A stretch of DNA of 64,000 nt, taken from assembly GCF_902859625.1 (NCBI RefSeq), contig NZ_CADIJX010000013.1:62001-126000 (forward strand). The letters run 5' to 3'. Made by a program: the position numbers and the translations under genes. The notes beneath the pieces were generated by a model. That model saw only the letters and a program-made list of their open reading frames with translations, was not told where the DNA came from and searched no databases. Shown piece by piece: positions 33,598 to 43,104 of this stretch (position 1 is the first letter of the stretch; the number at the start of each line of letters is the position of its first letter). Source of the DNA: Achromobacter pestifer (GTDB lineage Bacteria > Pseudomonadota > Gammaproteobacteria > Burkholderiales > Burkholderiaceae_B).

Positions 33598-34842
33598 ATG
33601 CCCCTTCCCCCCACCGCGCCCTGGCAGGGCGACGGATCCCATCGCATCCCCTTCGGCGTCTACACCGATGCGGCGCTGCATCAACGAGAACTGGATCGTT
33701 TTTTTTATCGTGACCACTGGTGCTACGTGGGTCTGGAGGCGGAAATCCCGAATCCCGGCGACTTCAAGCGCACTGCGGTGGGCGAGCGATCGGTCATCTT
33801 GCTGCGCGACAACGATGGCCAGGTGCGCGTGGTGGAGAACGTGTGCGCCCATCGCGGCGTGCAGTTCTGCCGCGAACGCGCCGGCAACCGCAGCGAATTC
33901 GTCTGCCCCTATCACCAGTGGAACTACGACCTGCAAGGCAATCTGATCGGCGTGCCCTTCCGGCGCGGCGTCAAGCAGGACGGCAAGGTGAACGGGGGCA
34001 TGCCGCCCGACTTCAAACCCGAGGATCACGGCCTGACCAAGCTGGCGGTGGCCTGTAGGAACGGGGTCGTGTTCGCGTCGTTCGACCACGACGTGGAACC
34101 CTTGGAAGACTATCTGGGCCCGGACATCCTGCACTACTTCGACCGCGTGTTCGACGGCCGCGAACTGGTGATCCACGGCTACAGCCGCCAGCGCATCCCT
34201 GGCAACTGGAAGCTGATGCAGGAGAACATCAAGGATCCCTACCACCCCGGCCTGTTGCATACCTGGTTTGTCACCTTCGGCCTGTGGCGCGCGGACAACC
34301 GCTCGGAACTGAAGATGGACCGGCATTTCCGTCACGCCGCGATGATCTCCACGCGCGGCCAGGGCGGCAAGGGCAGCGTCACCAGCGGCGTGTCCAGCTT
34401 CAAGGAACAGATGTCGCTGAACGACGACCGCTTTCTGGACATCGTTCAGGAACCCTGGTGGAACGGCCCCACGGCCGTGCTGATGACCCTGTTCCCCAGC
34501 GTCATCATCCAGCAGCAGGTGAATTCGCTATCCACCCGCCACATCCAGCCCGTGGGCCATGACGCCTTCGATTTTGTCTGGACCCACTTCGGCTTTGCCG
34601 ACGACACGCCCGAGATGACGCGCCGGCGTCTGCGCCAGGCCAATCTGTTCGGCCCGGCCGGCTTCGTGTCGGCGGACGACGGTGAGGTCATCGAGTTCTC
34701 GCAATCAGGTTTTGAACAGAAGCCATGGCATCGCAGCGTGGCGGAACTTGGCGGCAAGACCGCCGAGAACACGGACCACATGGTGACCGAAACGCTGATC
34801 CGCGGCATGTACGCCTATTGGCGCCGCGTGATGGAGGCATGA
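33598..34842 (+). CDS. Aromatic-ring-hydroxylating dioxygenase alpha subunit (candidate anthranilate dioxygenase, AndAc-like)
   Basis: 414 residues. Rieske ligands C83-x-H85 and C103-x2-H106. Iron site E209-N210-x2-D213-x2-H216-x4-H221. Start ATG 33598 follows GGAG; an open frame extends upstream to 33190 across the lysR leader and is ignored. With a small beta subunit and a separate Rieske ferredoxin it matches the three-component layout of Burkholderia-type anthranilate 1,2-dioxygenase. The anthranilate call is inference from layout and from the nearby route that would end at anthranilate. Salicylate- or benzoate-type substrates are possible. Confidence 0.88.
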   Translation: MPLPPTAPWQGDGSHRIPFGVYTDAALHQRELDRFFYRDHWCYVGLEAEIPNPGDFKRTAVGERSVILLRDNDGQVRVVENVCAHRGVQFCRERAGNRSEFVCPYHQWNYDLQGNLIGVPFRRGVKQDGKVNGGMPPDFKPEDHGLTKLAVACRNGVVFASFDHDVEPLEDYLGPDILHYFDRVFDGRELVIHGYSRQRIPGNWKLMQENIKDPYHPGLLHTWFVTFGLWRADNRSELKMDRHFRHAAMISTRGQGGKGSVTSGVSSFKEQMSLNDDRFLDIVQEPWWNGPTAVLMTLFPSVIIQQQVNSLSTRHIQPVGHDAFDFVWTHFGFADDTPEMTRRRLRQANLFGPAGFVSADDGEVIEFSQSGFEQKPWHRSVAELGGKTAENTDHMVTETLIRGMYAYWRRVMEA

Positions 34843-35318
34843 CGATGTTGGACTTTCCGCTCTATTACCAGCTGACCCGCCTGTATACCGATTACGCCGC
34901 CGCGCTGGATGCAGAGGAATGGGAAAAATGGCCGGACTTCTTCCTTGAGGACTGCACCTACAAAGTGCTGCCGCGAGAAAACCACGAACGCGGCTATCCG
35001 CTGGCGACCATGGCGTTTGAAAGCCGCGGCATGCTGAAGGACCGCATTTATGGCGCCACCGACACGATCTTCCACGATCCGTACTACCAGCGCCATGTGG
35101 TGAGCGCGCCGCGCGTGCTGTCGGTCGACGGCGACCGCATCACATCCGACGCCAACTATGCGGTGTTTCGCACCAAGCCCAACCAACTGACCACCGTGTT
35201 CAATGTGGGCCGCTATCTGGACGTGGTGCGCCCAACGCCAGACGGCTTGAAGTTTGAATCCCGGCTGTGCATCTTCGACAGCGAACTGATCCCGAATTCG
35301 CTCATCTATCCCATCTGA
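34839..35318 (+). CDS. Aromatic-ring-hydroxylating dioxygenase beta subunit
   Basis: 159 residues, SnoaL/NTF2-like fold of dioxygenase small subunits (YYQLTRLYTDYAAALDAEEW, FFLEDCTYKVLPREN). ATG 34839 overlaps the alpha stop by four bases; a second ATG at 34845 is possible. Structural partner of the alpha subunit. Shorter than the usual 170-190 residues but similar to AndAd-type subunits (about 160). Confidence 0.9.
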   Translation: MTMLDFPLYYQLTRLYTDYAAALDAEEWEKWPDFFLEDCTYKVLPRENHERGYPLATMAFESRGMLKDRIYGATDTIFHDPYYQRHVVSAPRVLSVDGDRITSDANYAVFRTKPNQLTTVFNVGRYLDVVRPTPDGLKFESRLCIFDSELIPNSLIYPI

Positions 35319-35334
35319 ACAGGAGGCAGCCGCC

Positions 35335-35652
35335 ATGACGACCACCCTGCAATGGATCCCCGCGATTGCGCGGGAAGACGTGCCCGAAGAAGACGTGATC
35401 GCGGTGCTTGCCGGCGACCGTGAAGTGGCGCTGTACGGCGTCGACGGCCAGGTCTACGCCACCGCGAACCTCTGTACGCACGGCAACGCCCGGCTTTGCG
35501 ACGGCTTTTTGACTGGCCATGAAATCGAATGCCCGCTGCACCAGGGACGCTTCGATGTGCGCGACGGCCGCGCGCTGTGTTCGCCGTTACGGGAAAACGT
35601 GGCGACCTATCCCGTCAAGATCGAAGACGGCATGGTGTTCGTCGCCCTGTAG
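35335..35652 (+). CDS. Rieske-type ferredoxin component of the dioxygenase
   Basis: 105 residues with one Rieske 2Fe-2S centre: C47-x-H49 and C66-x2-H69. It shuttles electrons from a reductase to the alpha subunit. GGAGG upstream of ATG is strong. No reductase gene follows: the next gene, tcdA, is on the opposite strand. Electrons must therefore come from elsewhere, possibly from a reductase such as that at 6.1 kb. Confidence 0.92.
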   Translation: MTTTLQWIPAIAREDVPEEDVIAVLAGDREVALYGVDGQVYATANLCTHGNARLCDGFLTGHEIECPLHQGRFDVRDGRALCSPLRENVATYPVKIEDGMVFVAL

Positions 35653-35674
35653 CAGCCGCCCGGCAGGCGGTGGA

Positions 35675-36514
35675 TTACATCGCCAACCGCAGCGCTTCGT
35701 TGGCGGCCGCCATACCCATGGCAGCCGTCACCGTCACCACCGAGCCGTATCCCGCGCACGACAAACCCTGCGGGGCGATGGCCTGGCCCGACGCACCCAT
35801 GTCGTCCTCGCCCTCAACCGGTCGCGTCCAGGCATCCGGCAGGATGGCGGGCTGATCGAACCACAAGGCGTGGACGCCCATCTTCGGCACCCGCTTGAGC
35901 GCGCGTCCGTTCTGGTCGGAGCCGCGTGGAAAACCGTGCTCTTTCCGCAACTTGTTGCGCAGCTTGGCCAGCAAGGCATCGTTCACGGCGGCCGACAAAT
36001 CGCCCGCCCGCAAGGCCAGCGGGTCCGTCTTGCCGCCCGCGCCACCGCACAGCAGCATCGGGACGCCCAGCGCACGCGCGTGCAGGATCATGGCGATCTT
36101 GGCCGCCGCCTGGTCGGTGCAATCGATGATGACGGTGTAAGGGCCGGGCAGCACCTCCGCCACATTCTCGGGCGACACGAAATCGTCCACCCGCGTCAGC
36201 TGGCAGGCGGGATTGATCGCCAGCACCCGCTCGGCCATCGCATCGACCTTGGATTGCCCAAGCGTTGAGCTCAGCGCATGAATCTGCCGGTTGACGTTGG
36301 ACTCGGCGATGTGGTCCAGGTCGATCAAGGTCAATGCGCCCACGCCGCAGCGCGCCAAGGCTTCCACGGTCCAGGAACCCACGCCGCCCAGGCCAGCGAC
36401 CGCCACATGCGCGTTTTGCAGACGCGCGGGCGCCTGTGGGCCGTACAGGCGGGAAAGACCACCAAAGCGGCGGTCAAGGTCGGCGGGCATTTGCGGGTCG
36501 GCAGGACGGTTCAT
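35675..36514 (-). CDS. tcdA: tRNA threonylcarbamoyladenosine dehydratase (CsdL/YgdL)
   Basis: 279 residues, E1/ThiF-like ATP-binding fold. GLGGVGSW (41-48) begins the nucleotide site; DLDHIAESNVNRQ and VDDFVSPEN are TcdA-typical. ATP-dependent cyclisation of t6A to ct6A at tRNA position 37. A second t6A gene, tsaE, is also in the window (60.2 kb). No partner cysteine desulfurase (csdA/csdE) is adjacent. Converges on the dioxygenase ferredoxin gene. Confidence 0.92.
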   Translation of the reverse strand: MNRPADPQMPADLDRRFGGLSRLYGPQAPARLQNAHVAVAGLGGVGSWTVEALARCGVGALTLIDLDHIAESNVNRQIHALSSTLGQSKVDAMAERVLAINPACQLTRVDDFVSPENVAEVLPGPYTVIIDCTDQAAAKIAMILHARALGVPMLLCGGAGGKTDPLALRAGDLSAAVNDALLAKLRNKLRKEHGFPRGSDQNGRALKRVPKMGVHALWFDQPAILPDAWTRPVEGEDDMGASGQAIAPQGLSCAGYGSVVTVTAAMGMAAANEALRLAM

Positions 36515-36613
36515 GGGCGCATTTTAGGGCAGACCGATGCCACCTGTTTATTTTTTAACAGTCGATATAAAATCCGATTTCCGTGACGTTCCGCATGCAC
36601 CTCGCCTGAATCC

Positions 36614-37561
36614 ATGCCCTCTTCGATCACCTCCACGGGCGGCGACACCCCGCGCAGCAGCCCCGTCGTCGCCGGAATGCTGTGGGCGTGCCTGACCATC
36701 GCGATCTTCTCAGGCTGGTTCGTGGTGACGCGGTTCAGCGTCACGCGCGAACTCAGCCTATGGGATGTGACGGCCCTGCGGTACGGGATCGGCGCCATCA
36801 TTCTGGCGCCCGCCCTGTTCCGAACGAACAAACCCTTGCCAGCCGCGCAGTGGCGCGAGGGATTCCTGTACGCCGTGCTCTGGGGAGCGCCATTCGTGCT
36901 GCTGGTGGCGCTTGGCCTGAAGCTCACCTCTGCCGCGCAGGCCGCGTCTGCCGTGCCAACCTTGATGCCGGTCTGTGCCGGAATGATGGCGTGGCTGTTC
37001 CTGAAGGAACGTCCGAGCAGGATTCGAGGGCTGGGGTACCTGGCCATCGTGGCCGGGCTGACGTGCATGCTGCTGTTCGGCACCACTGCATCCAGCGCCC
37101 CCAGCGCCAAAGGCGTGATCGCTCTGTTGAGCGCCTCCGCCATGTGGTCCGGCTACACCTTGCTTTTCCGCCGCAGCCGCCTGACCGCCATTCAATCGGC
37201 GGCGCTGATCTGCTTCTGGTCCGCCGTGATCTTCGTCCCGCTCTACGTACTGTTCGGCCTTAGCCGGCTTGCCCTGGCGTCGTGGCAGGAAATCGCCCTG
37301 CAAGCCTTCTACCAAGGCATCCTGATGAGCGGCGTAGCCATCTTTTCCTTCAACCGTTCCGTCACCATCCTGGGCCCTTCCGCCGCGACCTCCCTGGTCG
37401 CCCTGGTGCCGGTGGCCGCGCTGTTGCTGGGCATCCCGGTCTTGGGAGAAATTCCATCTGTCGCCGAATGCGCCGCCATGGGGGCGGTGGTCATCGGCGT
37501 GTTCCTGGCCGCCCGGCCCGCGAAGCCCTTCCGGGCCCCCCGTCCGCATGGCACGCCCTAG
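36614..37561 (+). CDS. EamA-family (DMT superfamily) membrane exporter
   Basis: 315 residues with about ten transmembrane segments and the two EamA repeats (first ending about residue 160; RPSRIRGLGYLAIVAGLTCML is the typical loop). Families of this type export small metabolites such as amino acids or drugs. Its stop overlaps the TetR-type start by 14 bases, so regulator and exporter are co-translated and the TetR protein probably controls this gene. Confidence 0.87.
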   Translation: MPSSITSTGGDTPRSSPVVAGMLWACLTIAIFSGWFVVTRFSVTRELSLWDVTALRYGIGAIILAPALFRTNKPLPAAQWREGFLYAVLWGAPFVLLVALGLKLTSAAQAASAVPTLMPVCAGMMAWLFLKERPSRIRGLGYLAIVAGLTCMLLFGTTASSAPSAKGVIALLSASAMWSGYTLLFRRSRLTAIQSAALICFWSAVIFVPLYVLFGLSRLALASWQEIALQAFYQGILMSGVAIFSFNRSVTILGPSAATSLVALVPVAALLLGIPVLGEIPSVAECAAMGAVVIGVFLAARPAKPFRAPRPHGTP

Positions 37562-38147
37562 AACGTTCGACGAGTCCACCGCGCTGGACGCCGCCATCCT
37601 GTGCTTCTGGTCACGTGGATATGAAGCCACGTCCGTCCGGGACCTTGCCGACGCAATGGGGATATCCGGCCCCAGTCTGTACAACACGTTTGGCGACAAG
37701 CGGGCGCTCTACCAGCGCGCGCTGGACCACTACGTGGACCGAGGATTCCGGGATCGGGTCCGGCGCTTCGAGTCGCAACTGCCGCCGCGCGAAGCGATTG
37801 CAGCGTTCTTTGACGAGATCATTGAGTTATCGCTGGACGACCCCACCCGCAAGGGATGCCTGATCGTCAACGCCGCATTGGAGCTGGCGCCGCACGATCC
37901 GGAATTCCAAAGCGTGCTGGCCGGGGTGCTGCATGACATGGAGGCCTTCTTCCTGCGCTGCGTGCAAGCTGGCCAGGATGCCGGCACCCTCAATGCCACC
38001 GTCCCTGCGGCCGACCTGGCCCGCATGCTGCTTGCCACCCTGATGGGCATGCGCGTGCTTGCGCGGGTCAGGCCCGAAGCCGAATTGCTTCGTGGCCTGC
38101 TCCGGCCGGTGATGACGCTTCTGGCGCGTCCCCACGCGCAAGGCTAA
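37548..38147 (+). CDS. TetR/AcrR family transcriptional regulator
   Basis: 199 residues. HTH at about 10-55 (ATSVRDLADAMGISGPSLYNTFGDKRALY), with a C-terminal ligand domain of the YcdC/RutR-like type (PTRKGCLIVNAALELAPHDPE). Overlaps the EamA gene by 14 bases. It likely represses its own operon until an exported compound binds. Confidence 0.9.
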   Translation: MARPRTFDESTALDAAILCFWSRGYEATSVRDLADAMGISGPSLYNTFGDKRALYQRALDHYVDRGFRDRVRRFESQLPPREAIAAFFDEIIELSLDDPTRKGCLIVNAALELAPHDPEFQSVLAGVLHDMEAFFLRCVQAGQDAGTLNATVPAADLARMLLATLMGMRVLARVRPEAELLRGLLRPVMTLLARPHAQG

Positions 38148-38180
38148 GCGCGCGTGGGGTCCGCCGCCCCTGAATCACGA

Positions 38181-39584
38181 TCAACCGGCGGCATCATCCC
38201 CCCCCAACGCCCGATACACCGTCACCTGGTTCACCAGCCGGTTCAACTCGTTCTCATCCCTGGCGACTTCGGCCGTCCGCCGCTTTTCCTGCGCGTCCAG
38301 CCAGTCCTTCAACGACACGGCGCCCGCCCGGTACCGCACCTCGTACAAGCGCTCCGCGTCTCGCGCGGCTCGCACCGACACCGCCAATTGCTCGGCTTGC
38401 AACCGCAGCTGGGTCCGGTTCGAGAGCGCATTCTCGACGTCCGCCATCGCCTGATACAGCGACTGCCGGAAGTTGACGACCCGCTCTTCGTAGTCCGCCT
38501 TGGAAATCTTGATGTTCAGCTGCATCTGCGTCCATTGCAGGAACGGCAACGTCAGCCCCACCCCCAGCGAGGCAACGGGATTCTGCAAAATATTGGACAG
38601 CGAGGGGCTCGCGCTACCTATCGCGCCCGTCAACGTCACGGGTGGATAGAAGCTGGCGCGGGTGGCGTCGACGGTGGCCAGCGATTCGCGCAGGCGCAAT
38701 TCCGCTGCGCGTAGATCGGGGCGTCGACCCAGCAAATCGGCGGGAACCCCTGCGCGGGCCTCCGGCAACGGATACTGGGGCAACCGGGCCGGGTCGGCCA
38801 TGCTGCGATCCGGCGGGCCGTCGAACAGAATCGTCAGCGCGTTCGTGTATTCCACGCGCTGCTGCACCAGCAAGGCATGCGCGGCCTGCTGACTGGCCAC
38901 CGTCTGTTCGGCTTCCGCCAGTTCCAACGCGGACACCCCGCCCGCGGCATACTGCGCGCGCACCAGGTCCTGCGTACGGCGGGCATAGGCGATGCTCTCT
39001 TCGCTGCTGGCGATGCGCTGGTTGATGAAGGCCGTCTGCCAATACAACGTCGCGGTGGTACCCACCAGGGACAGGGCCGCGGACTGACGGTCCTGCTCGG
39101 TGGCCAGCGCTTCCCATTGCGCCGCATCGCGCTGACGCGACAGCTTGCCCCACAGGTCCACCTCGTAACTGACGGTCAGTTCGGCGGCGTTGGTGCGGGC
39201 AATGGCGCGATCCCCATACAGGTTGCGGTTGCGCGTCACATTGGCGTCGCCGCCCAACTGCGGGATCAGCTTGTCCTCGGTCAGCCCTGCCTGGTATTGG
39301 GCACGGCGTACCCGGATCGCCGCAGCGGCCAGATCATTGTTGCGCGCCAGCACGGCATCGACCAGACCATTCAAGACTGGATCATTGAAATTGCGCCACC
39401 AGGCGCCGCCGTCGGCCAAGGGGGCTTGCGCGCTACCCGGCGCCGCGTGCGTCCAGGCGGCGGGCGCCTGGGTCAACGGCGGTTCGTAGTCGGTGCGCAG
39501 CAGGCTGCCACAACCGCCCAGCGCCAGAAGCAGCGCCAGGGCAACGGGTTTGCAGATCAGGGGAACCGCTTTCATCGTCTTCAT
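38181..39584 (-). CDS. Outer membrane efflux lipoprotein (NodT/OprM family)
   Basis: 467 residues. Lipoprotein signal with lipobox LGGC (acylated C25), then two OEP repeats forming a TolC-like trimeric channel. Third gene of the pump operon after the MacA- and MacB-like genes. ATG 39584 overlaps the macB stop by four bases (ATGA); MKAV at 39575 is an alternative. It carries substrates across the outer membrane for the MacAB-type inner-membrane part. Confidence 0.92.
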   Translation of the reverse strand: MKTMKAVPLICKPVALALLLALGGCGSLLRTDYEPPLTQAPAAWTHAAPGSAQAPLADGGAWWRNFNDPVLNGLVDAVLARNNDLAAAAIRVRRAQYQAGLTEDKLIPQLGGDANVTRNRNLYGDRAIARTNAAELTVSYEVDLWGKLSRQRDAAQWEALATEQDRQSAALSLVGTTATLYWQTAFINQRIASSEESIAYARRTQDLVRAQYAAGGVSALELAEAEQTVASQQAAHALLVQQRVEYTNALTILFDGPPDRSMADPARLPQYPLPEARAGVPADLLGRRPDLRAAELRLRESLATVDATRASFYPPVTLTGAIGSASPSLSNILQNPVASLGVGLTLPFLQWTQMQLNIKISKADYEERVVNFRQSLYQAMADVENALSNRTQLRLQAEQLAVSVRAARDAERLYEVRYRAGAVSLKDWLDAQEKRRTAEVARDENELNRLVNQVTVYRALGGDDAAG

Positions 39585-41539
39585 TCCCGGGCCAAGGCCT
39601 CGACGGGATCCAGACGCGCAGCATTGCGCGCCGGCAAATAGCCAAAGAGCACACCAATCAGCGTCGAGCACGTGAATGCCGCCACCATCGATGCCGTGGA
39701 ATAAATCATCTGGAACGAGCCCCCCGTGGCCTTCGATACAAGCACGCCCAGCACCAGGGACAGAATGATGCCCAGCGCCCCGCCGATCAGGCAAACCAGC
39801 ACCGCTTCGATCAGGAACTGCTGCATGATGTCGCTGCGCCGTGCGCCCACCGCCATGCGCACCCCGATCTCGCGGGTACGCTCGGTGACGGACACCAGCA
39901 TGATGTTCATGACGCCAATCCCGCCCACCATCAGCGAAATCAGCGCGATCAGGGACACCAGCAACGTCATGGTGGCCGTCGTGCGCTCGATGGTCTTGCG
40001 GATCGCGTCCGTGTTGAACACGAAGAAATCCTTCACCACGTGGCGGCGCATCAACACGCGCTCGATGGCGTGTTCAGCGGCAGCCGGCGGCGTGGCGTCG
40101 TTCACGCGCACCGTGATGCTCTTCAGATGCTGCTGGCCCAGCACTCGCGACAACGCCGTGGTGTACGGAATCCAGACATTCAGGGATTCCTTGTTGCCGA
40201 ATACTGAGTCCTTCTTCGCAGCCACGCCAATCACGCGGGCCGGCATCGCGCCCAGGAACACCACCTGCCCGATGGGTTCCGTGTGCGAGCCGAACAAGGC
40301 CCGCCGCGTGCCCTCGTCGATCACCACTTCCTGCGCACGGCGCAGCACGCTGGTCTCGTCGAAGAATTTGCCCTGCGCAAGCTTGATGGCGCGCACCCGG
40401 AAGTACTGTTCGCCCACGCCCTGGATCGACCCGTTCACGGACACGTTGCGATAGCGCAGCGTGTTGCTGGTGGCGACTTCAGGCGTCACGCTGTCCACAT
40501 AGGGTTCACGCGCCAGGGCGTCGGCATCCGCCGCGACCAGCGTGCGAATGCTGATGGCTTTTTCATCGCCGAAGTCCTTGCCGGGAAACACTTCGACGGT
40601 ATTGGTGCCGATGGCGCTGATGTCTTCCAGGATCTTGCGCCGCGACCCTTCGCCCAGCGCCACCACCGACACCACGGCCGCGATGCCGATGATGATGCCC
40701 AGCATGGTCAAGGACGTGCGCAGCCGGTGCGCGTTCATCGCCAACAGCGCCATGCGCAGCGCTTCGCCGCAGCGGTCCAGGTACGACTGCCAGGCAGGCC
40801 GCCGGGGCAGTTCCGGTGGCGGATCGCGCTCGGCGTTCACGCGCGGCGCGTCAGGATTGCGCTTGTCCGCGACGATCTCGCCGTCGCTGATTTCAATGAT
40901 GCGTTGCGCGTGACGCGCCACATTCATATCGTGCGTGACGATGATGATGGTGTGGCCCGCCGCATTCAGCTCTTCAAGAATGCGCAGCACTTCCTGGCCG
41001 GTGTGCGTGTCCAGCGCGCCGGTGGGCTCGTCGGCCAGGATGATGTCGCCGCCGTTCATCAACGCGCGCGCGATGCTCACGCGCTGCTGCTGGCCGCCCG
41101 ACAACTGGCCGGGACGGTGTTCCGTCCGGTCTTCCAGCCCCAGCCGTTTGAGCAAGTCCTCGGCGCGCGCCATGCGCGCCTCGCGACGCTTGCCGGCGTA
41201 GACAGCGGGCATTTCCACGTTGCCCTGCGCGGTCAGATCGGACAGCAGGTGATAGCGTTGGAAGATGAAGCCGAAGTATTCGCGCCGCAGCTCGGCCAGT
41301 TCGTCCGGCCCCAGCTCGCCCGTGCTGCGGCCACTGACTTGGTAGTCGCCCCGGGTTGGGCGGTCCAGGCAGCCCAGGATGTTCATCAGCGTGGACTTGC
41401 CCGAGCCGGACGCGCCCACGATGGCGACCATCTCGCCGGCCTCGATGGTCAGATTGATGTCCTTCAGGACGGCAATGGTCTGTTCGCCTGCGGGAAACTC
41501 GCGGCGCACCCCCGAAAGCGAGATTAGCGGCCCGCTCAT
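39581..41539 (-). CDS. macB: MacB-type ABC exporter (ATPase plus permease)
   Basis: 652 residues. The ATPase is first: Walker A GASGSGKST (42-50), signature LSGGQQQR, Walker B IILADEPTGALD. Then comes one membrane segment (TSLTMLGIIIGIAAVVSVVALG), a large periplasmic domain, and three C-terminal segments with the FtsX-like core (VGGIGVMNIMLVSVTERTRE). This is MacB architecture and full length. It works with the MacA-like adaptor and the NodT-type channel. Known substrates of the family are macrolides, lipopeptides and siderophores. Actual cargo here unknown. Confidence 0.93.
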   Translation of the reverse strand: MSGPLISLSGVRREFPAGEQTIAVLKDINLTIEAGEMVAIVGASGSGKSTLMNILGCLDRPTRGDYQVSGRSTGELGPDELAELRREYFGFIFQRYHLLSDLTAQGNVEMPAVYAGKRREARMARAEDLLKRLGLEDRTEHRPGQLSGGQQQRVSIARALMNGGDIILADEPTGALDTHTGQEVLRILEELNAAGHTIIIVTHDMNVARHAQRIIEISDGEIVADKRNPDAPRVNAERDPPPELPRRPAWQSYLDRCGEALRMALLAMNAHRLRTSLTMLGIIIGIAAVVSVVALGEGSRRKILEDISAIGTNTVEVFPGKDFGDEKAISIRTLVAADADALAREPYVDSVTPEVATSNTLRYRNVSVNGSIQGVGEQYFRVRAIKLAQGKFFDETSVLRRAQEVVIDEGTRRALFGSHTEPIGQVVFLGAMPARVIGVAAKKDSVFGNKESLNVWIPYTTALSRVLGQQHLKSITVRVNDATPPAAAEHAIERVLMRRHVVKDFFVFNTDAIRKTIERTTATMTLLVSLIALISLMVGGIGVMNIMLVSVTERTREIGVRMAVGARRSDIMQQFLIEAVLVCLIGGALGIILSLVLGVLVSKATGGSFQMIYSTASMVAAFTCSTLIGVLFGYLPARNAARLDPVEALARE

Positions 41540-41540
41540 G

Positions 41541-42728
41541 TCAGGCCCCAGGCGCCGCGGCGGCCGCAGGCGCGGAATCCGCCGTCACGACCCGCTCGCC
41601 CACCTCCAGCCCTTCCAACACCTGCGCCTGCACGTTGTTGTTCATGCCAATCTTGACCTGACGCTCCTCGGTCTTGTTGTCCGCCAGCACCACGCGCACG
41701 GCATAGCGGCCGTCTTTGCCGCGCTTGCCCAGCGCCGAGGCCGGCACCACGACCGCGTCCTTGGCCTCGCCCAGCACGATGAAGACCTGGGCTGTCATCG
41801 AGATGCGCAGCTTTTCATCGGGGTTGGGCACGTCGAACAGGCCGTTGTAATAAACGGCCGCGGTGGTCGAGCTGCCGCTGGAAGACGTCAGCGACGCCGT
41901 GGCGTCATCTTTCTGGATGGAGTCCGGCGCGGGTTCCACCGCGCGCAACGTGGCCTGATAGCGCTGATCGGGCTCACCCAGGATGGTGAAGTACACCGGC
42001 AGGCCGGCCTTCACGCGGGTCACGTCCGCCTCCGAGATCTGGGCCTTGATCGTCATGGTGTCCACCTGGGCCACCTTGATGATGGTGGGCGCGCTCTGGA
42101 TCGAGTTGACGGTCTGCCCTTCCTTGGTCACCACCGCCACCACCATGCCGTCAATGGGCGAAACGATGCGCGTGTAGCCCAGGTTGACGCGGGCGGTATC
42201 GACCTGGATCTCGGCCTGCGCGATCTGCGCATCCAGCGACGCGATCTCGGCGCGGGTCACGGCCAGCGTGGCCTCGGCAGTTTCATAGGCTTCGCGCGAA
42301 CTGGCATCGGCCGCCAGCATCTGGCGCTGGCGCTTGAACGCCAGTTCCGCCTGCTTCAGCGTGGCGACCTTGGCCGCGCGTTCCGCGCGCCGCGTCTGCA
42401 AGGCGGCTTCGGCGTTGCGCAGTTCGTTCTGCTGGGTCAGGTCGTCGATCTCGGCCACCAACTGGCCCTTCTTCACGCGGTCGCCCAGGGCCACTTTCAG
42501 GGACTTCAACTGGCCTGTCGCCTGAGCGCCCACGCTGACGCGCTCGATCGCGTCAAGGGTGCCACTTGCCAGCACGCTGTCTTCAAGATCCGCCCGGCTG
42601 ACCTCGGTCGCCGAAAAGGTAGGTGGCGCGGCCGCGGGGAAGAAAATGGCGCGCAAGGCGAACGCCCCAAGCACGACGACAACGGCGATCAGCGCATAAC
42701 GCTTGAACTTGCTGCGGGACTTTTTCAT
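41541..42728 (-). CDS. macA: MacA-type periplasmic adaptor (HlyD/RND family)
   Basis: 395 residues from ATG 42728. N-terminal membrane anchor (11-28, YALIAVVVVLGAFALRAIFF), lipoyl and barrel parts around a long coiled coil (about 105-190; many Ala, Glu, Arg heptads), and GYTRIVSPIDGMVV, the adaptor signature. One base separates its stop from the macB start. The open frame reaching back to 42983 has no ribosome site. Links MacB to the outer-membrane channel. Confidence 0.92.
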   Translation of the reverse strand: MKKSRSKFKRYALIAVVVVLGAFALRAIFFPAAAPPTFSATEVSRADLEDSVLASGTLDAIERVSVGAQATGQLKSLKVALGDRVKKGQLVAEIDDLTQQNELRNAEAALQTRRAERAAKVATLKQAELAFKRQRQMLAADASSREAYETAEATLAVTRAEIASLDAQIAQAEIQVDTARVNLGYTRIVSPIDGMVVAVVTKEGQTVNSIQSAPTIIKVAQVDTMTIKAQISEADVTRVKAGLPVYFTILGEPDQRYQATLRAVEPAPDSIQKDDATASLTSSSGSSTTAAVYYNGLFDVPNPDEKLRISMTAQVFIVLGEAKDAVVVPASALGKRGKDGRYAVRVVLADNKTEERQVKIGMNNNVQAQVLEGLEVGERVVTADSAPAAAAAPGA

Positions 42729-43104
42729 TGAACCTGATCTTTGAGGCCAGGGCCGCGAGCCCCCGCCGGTATTGCGAAACATAGGTGCCCATCCTAAACG
42801 GGCATCCCGGCCAAACCATGCCCAATCTGTCGCTAAACGGTGAAAAACAGTAAAGCGGCACCGGTTCGTCAAGCCTGCAATGGATTGTTCCGTTGTGAGA
42901 ACGATACAACGACTGCGGGCCATGCGCGGAACCCTGTATTGCGCACATGCCGCGAACGTGCCGCCATCTTGCGCCGTAAGCACACGACTTACCCATTAGA
43001 TGGCGCCTATCTTGTCACCAAGGCTTGAAACAATTTGCGGCACTGCAAAAAATCCGCGCCTCGACATAGACCGACGATCCGCACAGAATGAATGCAGTTA
43101 CGCC
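42729..43104. other. Intergenic region between macA and the MFS gene
   Basis: This 376-base divergent region contains no convincing gene. The only structure I see is a small inverted repeat at 42891-42911 (listed separately). Promoters for both the efflux operon and the MFS gene must lie here, but no clear -35/-10 pair stands out. Confidence 0.5.
42891..42911. promoter_or_regulatory. Small inverted repeat in the macA/MFS divergent region
   Basis: CGTTGT (42891-42896) and ACAACG (42906-42911) flank nine bases. The 21-bp size suits an operator for a dimeric regulator, but no known motif is recognised and no regulator gene is adjacent. Confidence 0.3.
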
